This document shows, piece by piece, positions 52,001 through 64,000 of a stretch of DNA of 64,000 nucleotides. The DNA is from Orthonyx spaldingii (lineage: Eukaryota; Chordata; Aves; Passeriformes; Orthonychidae), in the NCBI GenBank assembly GCA_013397795.1, contig VZTJ01001457.1:1-64000 (forward strand), read 5' to 3'. Under the pieces are notes generated by a model, which was not told where the DNA came from, searched no databases, and saw only the letters and a program-made list of their open reading frames with translations. Made by a program: the position numbers and the translations under genes. How positions within the stretch are numbered: the first letter of the stretch is position 1; the number at the start of each line of letters is the position of its first letter.

Positions 52001-54565
52001 TCTAGATCACTAATAAATGTTCATCTGCAACAATGAGTCTCTTTAGCACCTCACCCTTAATCATACACTATGTTGAAATTTGACCATTTAATCTTCATTT
52101 AATCCATGAAAAGGACTCTGTGAGTCACTCTGATTACTTAATTTCCTTGATAGCCTTCCATCAGAGCTTTTGTCTATTAATCAGTGTCAGATCATGGTGT
52201 ACGGCTGAAGAGGAGTAAGTGAAATTAAGAAGTTTGATGAATTAGGGAGTTAAAGCCAATTAACAATTTAGTCACTTACTATTTATTTTGGAGAGTTGGT
52301 TTTAGAATTCTTAAAACTGAGTTAAACAATAGAGGCAACCTTGTATTTGAAAGAAGAAAATGTATAAAAGCTGCTTTGAGTCTGACTGTTACAGGAAAAA
52401 AACAAAAAGGATGCCATGAAGAAAAAAAACATCTTGGGTGGTTTCATGAAGAAAAATGCCATTCTTTGAGCAGGATGCAAGTTACTGAATCTCAGTCCGT
52501 CTTTCACCAGAACAAGTGGATGAGAATGTTTCTGACTAAGTGCGAAATAATTGACTTCAGCATTGCATTTTGGGTTCCAACCTGTCAGGCTTTCAATGAG
52601 AATTTACAGCCAGGGATCCTCCTCCCCGTGATGAATGGTCCAAGGGAGAAGACAAATATAGCCTGAGCTCAGTCTGGAACTCTTCAATGACAGATCCATG
52701 TCATGGTTTTGGAACAAATTCTTGGTGCCAGTGGGCACTGCTGCTTCTTAGGAAAGCCATAAAATCTTCCAGGCTAAGGTACATTTGTGAACACAATGGA
52801 TAAAAGAACTGTCCCTGGGCTCAGGGGGATACAAACAAACTTAGGTCTGTGCAGGATTGTGGGATAATCTTGACTAGGGGAGCAGAGATTATTTTGCCAC
52901 TTTTGTACATTTGTTTTTTGTTTATGAGGAAAACTGGTGTCAGCTCCTTTTGGTGCTATAACATCAGTGCATCATCGCCTACTCTGTGCTTTGTTGTAAT
53001 AAGAGAGTGTACAAAGATCTGAAATTAAATGTGAGCTGTCAAACTGATGACATTGGTTCTGTCAGAAGATGAAACTCTTCATTTGGTAAGGTAGGTGGTT
53101 TTTTTTTTTGGCTAAATGGCCGTTCAAAATCTCAGCATGCTACCACACAGTGCATGCACAGAACAAAAAGACTGTACTAGCTGTACCCTCAGCTCTTCCA
53201 TGCTTCTGGGGCAGAGGTGATTTTCACTGCCCCAATTTATTTGGCCTCTTTATAAGCTCCATGAAGGACATCTAGATCATCCCCTAGTTTGTAGAACTTC
53301 CTTTTTTTGTTGAATACAGCATGATCTTGACATGAATTTCTTTGTATGGCGCTTGTGTCTGAAAGTGTTGCTGCAGGTGTCAGTCACAAAGTACTACACA
53401 GAGTTAGTGCCCTCTGTACCGCTTTGTCATATGCTTTTGGAACTACTTTTTGATGCAATATTAAAAGTATTCTCTGTATTGAAGATAAAGATTTAATGCA
53501 TATACAATAAAGGTTATGAAGGATGCTTAAAATTGTTGTTGGTATGTCAAGAAAACCCCTTTTTCATACTTTCTTTAATGCCTGGATTAACAACAGTGCT
53601 TGAACTGATACTGAAAATTGGGGCTGGACATGCGTTCGGTAGGTTCATGTTCTGAAAAGCAGGTCAGAATGTGTAAAACGGAACTGGCAGCCTCGAGTGG
53701 AAATGTTAAAGCAAAAATAAATAAAAAGGGGCTGCTAGAGTAATCAAAAATAAACTGTTTTAATTCTTGCTGCATAACTAACAGGCAATTAACTTTCATT
53801 GACTCATGATGTGAAAAGTGATCGAGAGAGATACTTTGCTTTAGTAACAGTCTGACAGTTGGGAAGAATGTTTTTCTTGACAGCTGATTAGGGGTTAAAT
53901 GAGCTGAGTAAAATTGGTAATTTTTGCTGCTTTCCCCACTTAGTATAACAGCTGTTATATGAAGCATTTTTCCTTACATTAGTTGTGATGACTGACTTTA
54001 ACTGATTACTCGAAAAAACTGGTTTTGATTGACAAAGATGTCTTCTTGGTATTCTTAACATCTGCAAAAATGGCTGGTGCATATAGAACCTGCAATGCCT
54101 TCTCCCTGTTGCCCCTTTCCCCCATAGTTTAAGCACTTATTTAATGATCTTTAGTCTACAAGAGGTTTAATTTTATGATCAGCTTGGTTAAAATATACCA
54201 TCCCTCTCCAAATGAAAACTTCAACCACAGCTTTAGCACAATTGTCTGCAAGAATACTGATGTGTAGGCAACTACTTGGGAGTTTTTGTCATGGTCATGT
54301 TTTGATAGAGGATGATGGTTTTTGAGGCAAATAATCAGGCTCCTGGGTAAACAAGGTAATAGTGCTTCATCTGCAACAGAGGTGGAGAATTCATCTACCG
54401 GAGCGCTGCTGGCTGTGACTGTCTTACTGATGAAAGCAGCTGTTCACAGCCCCTCAAAACGTGCTGTGCTATTTCACTTGTGACACTTCAAAGTATGTGA
54501 TTGTGAGAAAGTCCTGGAGTGAAATGTCTTTTAAAAATTTTAGATCAGAAGAGAAATGCCAGAAC
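48291..54565. other. Intergenic spacer, third part
   Basis: No gene or named repeat was recognised apart from the poly-T/N block at 48976-49037. Open frames up to 126 codons lack domains and recognisable splice context. Sequence just beyond 54565 is taken as the start of the SYT1 transcript's 3' end. Confidence 0.5.
48976..49037. repeat. Poly-T runs around a single ambiguous base
   Basis: Fourteen T at 48976-48989 are followed by N at 48990, then acaaggatttatc, then 34 T at 49004-49037. The N probably marks an assembly or base-calling problem at a homopolymer. On the minus strand the block would read as an A-tail, but no retroposed sequence is recognisable next to it. Confidence 0.9.
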
Positions 54566-57479
54566 ATCAACAGGAAATAAAACATTTTTATTGAATATCT
54601 GTGTAATATGTATGTTATTTTAACGACAATTGGAAAACTCTACTGTGGGAAGTCACTACACAAAGTGAAACAAAATATAAACCACCTCATCAAAAATGAA
54701 GGTAAAATACGGCTAAAGTTGTCAGCTCGCGGGCCACGAGCGATATGGCAGGATAAAACACCCCAAACATTTCTACAAGATACAGAGAAAACCCACACAG
54801 AGAAACACTCAAGCAGGCAGTAAATATACACAAAGGCAACTAGGATCTTTCTACAGCATCAGATTCTAATACTTCACACAGCTTTGTCAGAAAGGTACAT
54901 GTGGCTTCTTTGAGGATGAAAAATGTCATCTTGGTCACATGGCAGGTTCAGTCTCTGAGAATCATTGTACCTTACAAACCAGGTCTAGCGTGACGTTCAG
55001 TCTGGCAGTGTAGGAAGAGAAAGCATTAAGAATACCTTAACACAATGAGTCAGTCCTGGCACTTCGAACCTGCAGCTATCCTGAATGAATAACTGAAAGC
55101 TGGAGACCATGAAGCTCTTAGGCTGGAAAGCTGACTGTCTACTTCTTCTCTTTGGTGGGGTTTGGTCCTTAAGGATAAGATTTTAAAATATTCCAGCTTG
55201 ATGCTTTGCATGTATGTGCCTGTTTCTATCAGAAAATGTCTCACTTGTGTTTTTTCTATGTTTCATGTAAAAAAGAAAGAAAATGGATCTTGCTATTCTC
55301 ACTTTTGGAGGTGGGGAGAGATACAGGCTTTGATTCTCCTCCCAGTACTTTGCTGCTGCTTTTACCCTCAAAGTACTGAAAAACAAGGGTGCGTGGCCAT
55401 CACTGCACTGATCTCTGAGACTGTCACACCTCTCCCAGAAGCAGAGCCTTGAGGGAGGCTGTGGAATTTAGTTTTCAGTGCACAGCTCCCCGATTACATT
55501 CATCTTGGTTGTTTCAGTAGTTTCTGTTAGATACAGAAGATTGATAAGAACATTAATGGTTAACTCTCATGCCTCCCTCCAAAAGCAATAGCATTTCCAC
55601 ATTTCTAGGGTAGTTTGCATTGCTGAAAATAATGAACTCTTCAAAGCATTATAAATATATTCACAGCTTGGAAAGATAAGCGAGGGGCCTCCAAGGACGG
55701 TAGATGAGCCAGAAGTGATGCCCTGAATGACTTGATGAGATGGTAGAGCGGAGGGGCCATGCTGGGGAGCTGTGAGAGGACTCTACGGGAAAGCAGCAGG
55801 GGCAAGGGCGGCAGGAAATGTAGAGTATTGCACAGGGCTCGACAAAATGCTGCGTGGTCAACCCATTCACTAGAGAATCCTTGTCCCCTGCATAGCTCTC
55901 CAGTTCTACATTGGTCCGTAACAACTGGAACTGCTTGTGCTATGCGTTCCTTCGGCAGTGCAGTAGAAGGGAATGGCAGTATTATTACAATATCACTACG
56001 GAATAAATTGATTGCTATCCACTGAGAGAACTACATTTCTAAGCACACACGGCAGTCACAGTGATACACAGAGCAGTCTTTCAAGACTCTTATGGAATGA
56101 CTAATAGCTTCATAATAGTGCCATTTACTACATAATAACATTTAAAACATTTAAAAACTCCTCCTGAAACGAGCATCTAGTATACAGAAGAGGTTGCTTC
56201 AGTTTTCTAGAACTTGTTCTTTGTTTTCACTTTTTTTTTAAAGGACAAATTAAAACTTAAGTATAAATAGTATATAAAAGGTCACTAGCTGTTCTCTTTT
56301 GGCTTACTTCGAAGTGCATTTAGAACTATGGCTAAATTTTGTCATCTTCTGATGGGATTACAATACTGTCTGTTTACCATGAAACTATTTTGTATAATAA
56401 ACTCACACGGCTGTGTCTAAAAAATATTCTGCATTCCTTCTAATCTGAGTTAGTATCATAAAATATTTTGTTACAAAGTCTAATGTGCAAACTCATTATA
56501 ATGTGAAATTGTGGATGGAATTCACAGTATGCAAATTTTGTATAAAGGTGATAATGGAGAGCTACTCTTGTTTTCATAGCAGCATTTTACTACTGCTGCA
56601 TCTCCCTCTTGCCCCTCCCTGCACAACTTCTGCAGTGGTCTGTCTTTGTATGTTAGATGAAATTTTTGCCTCCTGTGGAACTGCTTCCTCAACTTTCAAT
56701 CTAAAGCCATTTCAGTCTGTTACATGTTTGCTTTGGAATATATACAAAAAAGTTATATCCTGGCTTCTGGCTACATCTCCATGAGGTCAGCCATGGAACT
56801 GCTCGGATCACGCTAAGTTACCTGTGAAAGAAGTCTACCCAATTGGATTTGCCCCTCCAAGATTCACTGTGGACATGAAGTGTGTTATTAGGATGGTCCA
56901 GTTGAAAGCTCAGATTTAAGTTGTCCTTTAAGATGTCAGTGTAACACTACTAGTGCCTTACAAGTTGGATATTTTTTCTGGAATGCAGACGATACAATAG
57001 TTACCCTATAATATAGTATCAGCTCTCCTATATCTCAGTCAATTTACATAATTTAAAATAGAACATCTTATTAAAAACATCTAGATATACACAGATTAGG
57101 AAACGCTTACAACATACAAATACACAAACTAGAAATAAATTCTCAGCATACTGGTGTATATATACAACTGTGTGATACAATAAATAATTTCTGTCATGCT
57201 CTATCTACACATCATATTGCTTAAAAGAAGAGTAGATCTGGGGCGGGCAGTGGTGAAATGAAGTGCCTTTAAAAGGCTCTCTACATTTAAATTTGTGCAA
57301 ATTAAAATGGGAATTTGAAAGTACAACTGATCTGTGTCAGGAACACATGGCTGGAAATGAAAGGACCCATATTACTGAGGTATTTACAGATACTGGCTAA
57401 AGAGCACTATGTGGGCAAATGCAGAAAGGCTTCTTCTTCATTTTCTTCTTCTTCATAATTTAATTTAATTTAATTTAAT
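54566..57479 (-). other. SYT1: Probable SYT1 3' UTR (about 2.9 kb)
   Basis: Runs from the base after the SYT1 stop to about 20 nt past the first AATAAA I found on the minus strand (54587-54592). No CR1 or other repeat interrupts it, unlike the spacer beyond, which fits constrained UTR sequence. A 3' UTR of several kilobases is usual for SYT1 in vertebrates. It begins with a pentanucleotide microsatellite and a GAA-rich stretch (57431-57455). The end point is inferred; earlier or later cleavage sites are possible. Confidence 0.65.
54587..54592 (-). promoter_or_regulatory. Candidate SYT1 poly(A) signal AATAAA
   Basis: TTTATT on the plus strand is AATAAA on the SYT1 strand, in the context attcaataaaaatg. 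It is the first canonical signal I found after the stop codon, which supports it as the main site. Confidence 0.6.
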
Positions 57480-57482
57480 TTA
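57456..57482. repeat. (TAATT)5 microsatellite overlapping the SYT1 stop codon
   Basis: Five exact TAATT units occupy 57456-57480 and a partial unit TA follows at 57481-57482. On the minus strand this reads TAA followed by repeats of ATTAA. The SYT1 stop TAA (57482-57480) therefore lies inside the repeat, and a second in-frame TAA occurs 15 nt downstream. Confidence 0.95.
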
Positions 57483-57686
57483 CTTCTTGACTGCCAGGGC
57501 AGCATCTACCTCCTCCTCGGGCTGTAGGGTGTGCCACTGTGCAATGGGCCGCCGGGGGTTGGCCAGCATGTCTGACCAGTGCCGCAGCTCCGCGCCGGTG
57601 CTGTTGTAGCCCACAAAGACTTTCCCGATGGCATCGTTCTTGCCAATCTTGTCATAGTCCAAAACAGTCACAACAATTTGCACTTT
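57480..57686 (-). CDS. SYT1: SYT1 terminal coding exon: end of C2B domain
   Basis: Synaptotagmin-1 is the calcium sensor of synaptic vesicles that triggers fast neurotransmitter release by binding anionic lipids and SNARE proteins. This exon encodes the last 68 residues, beginning KVQIVVTVLDYDKIGKND and ending LAVKK. The LDYDKIGKND loop carries three of the five C2B calcium-binding aspartates (rat D363, D365, D371), all present. NPRRPIAQWHTL includes the conserved 'bottom' arginines (rat R398, R399) and the terminal WHTL motif. Near the C-terminus, LQPEEEVDAALAVKK differs from the mammalian LQVEEEVDAMLAVKK as I recall it. The acceptor reads tctcattgcag on the minus strand and the stop is TAA. 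Confidence 0.98.
   Translation of the reverse strand, partial: KVQIVVTVLDYDKIGKNDAIGKVFVGYNSTGAELRHWSDMLANPRRPIAQWHTLQPEEEVDAALAVKK

Positions 57687-64000
<6,314 letters not shown>

Overview
The window is vertebrate nuclear DNA: AT-rich, with short exons separated by kilobase introns. It almost certainly comes from a bird. The interspersed repeats are dominated by CR1 LINE fragments with the characteristic tail of repeated ATTCTGTG-like octamers. A tRNA-Ile/CR1 composite SINE at about 16.6 kb resembles the tRNA-Ile-derived SINEs known from songbirds, so a passerine is the best guess. No bacterial, phage or CRISPR-type features are present.

Two protein-coding genes are only partly inside the window and converge tail to tail. 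On the plus strand, four exons at 14504-14538, 23044-23191, 24579-24683 and 29166-29252 encode the last 124 residues of PAWR (prostate apoptosis response 4, Par-4), including its C-terminal coiled coil/leucine zipper and stop codon. On the minus strand, two exons at 61941-62074 and 57480-57686 encode the last 112 residues of synaptotagmin-1 (SYT1), most of the C2B domain. A 3' UTR of about 2.9 kb probably follows and ends near a poly(A) signal at 54587-54592. Upstream exons of both genes lie outside the window.

Layout: 1-14503 PAWR intron with two CR1 fragments; 14504-29252 the four PAWR exons and introns, holding further CR1 pieces and the SINE; 29253 to about 30 kb the PAWR 3' UTR, with an uncertain end; about 30-54.5 kb the intergenic spacer, with one 1.1-kb CR1 copy that keeps part of its reverse transcriptase, a CpG-rich patch and a poly-T/N assembly artefact; 54.57-57.48 kb the SYT1 3' UTR; 57.48-64 kb the SYT1 terminal exons and introns.

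The two genes have unrelated roles: apoptosis/transcription signalling for PAWR and presynaptic calcium sensing for SYT1. Their adjacency is conserved synteny, not a functional unit. I found no convincing undescribed system. The most checkable oddities are the composite SINE, the isolated CpG-rich patch in the spacer, a pentanucleotide microsatellite that overlaps the SYT1 stop codon, and two perfect inverted repeats.
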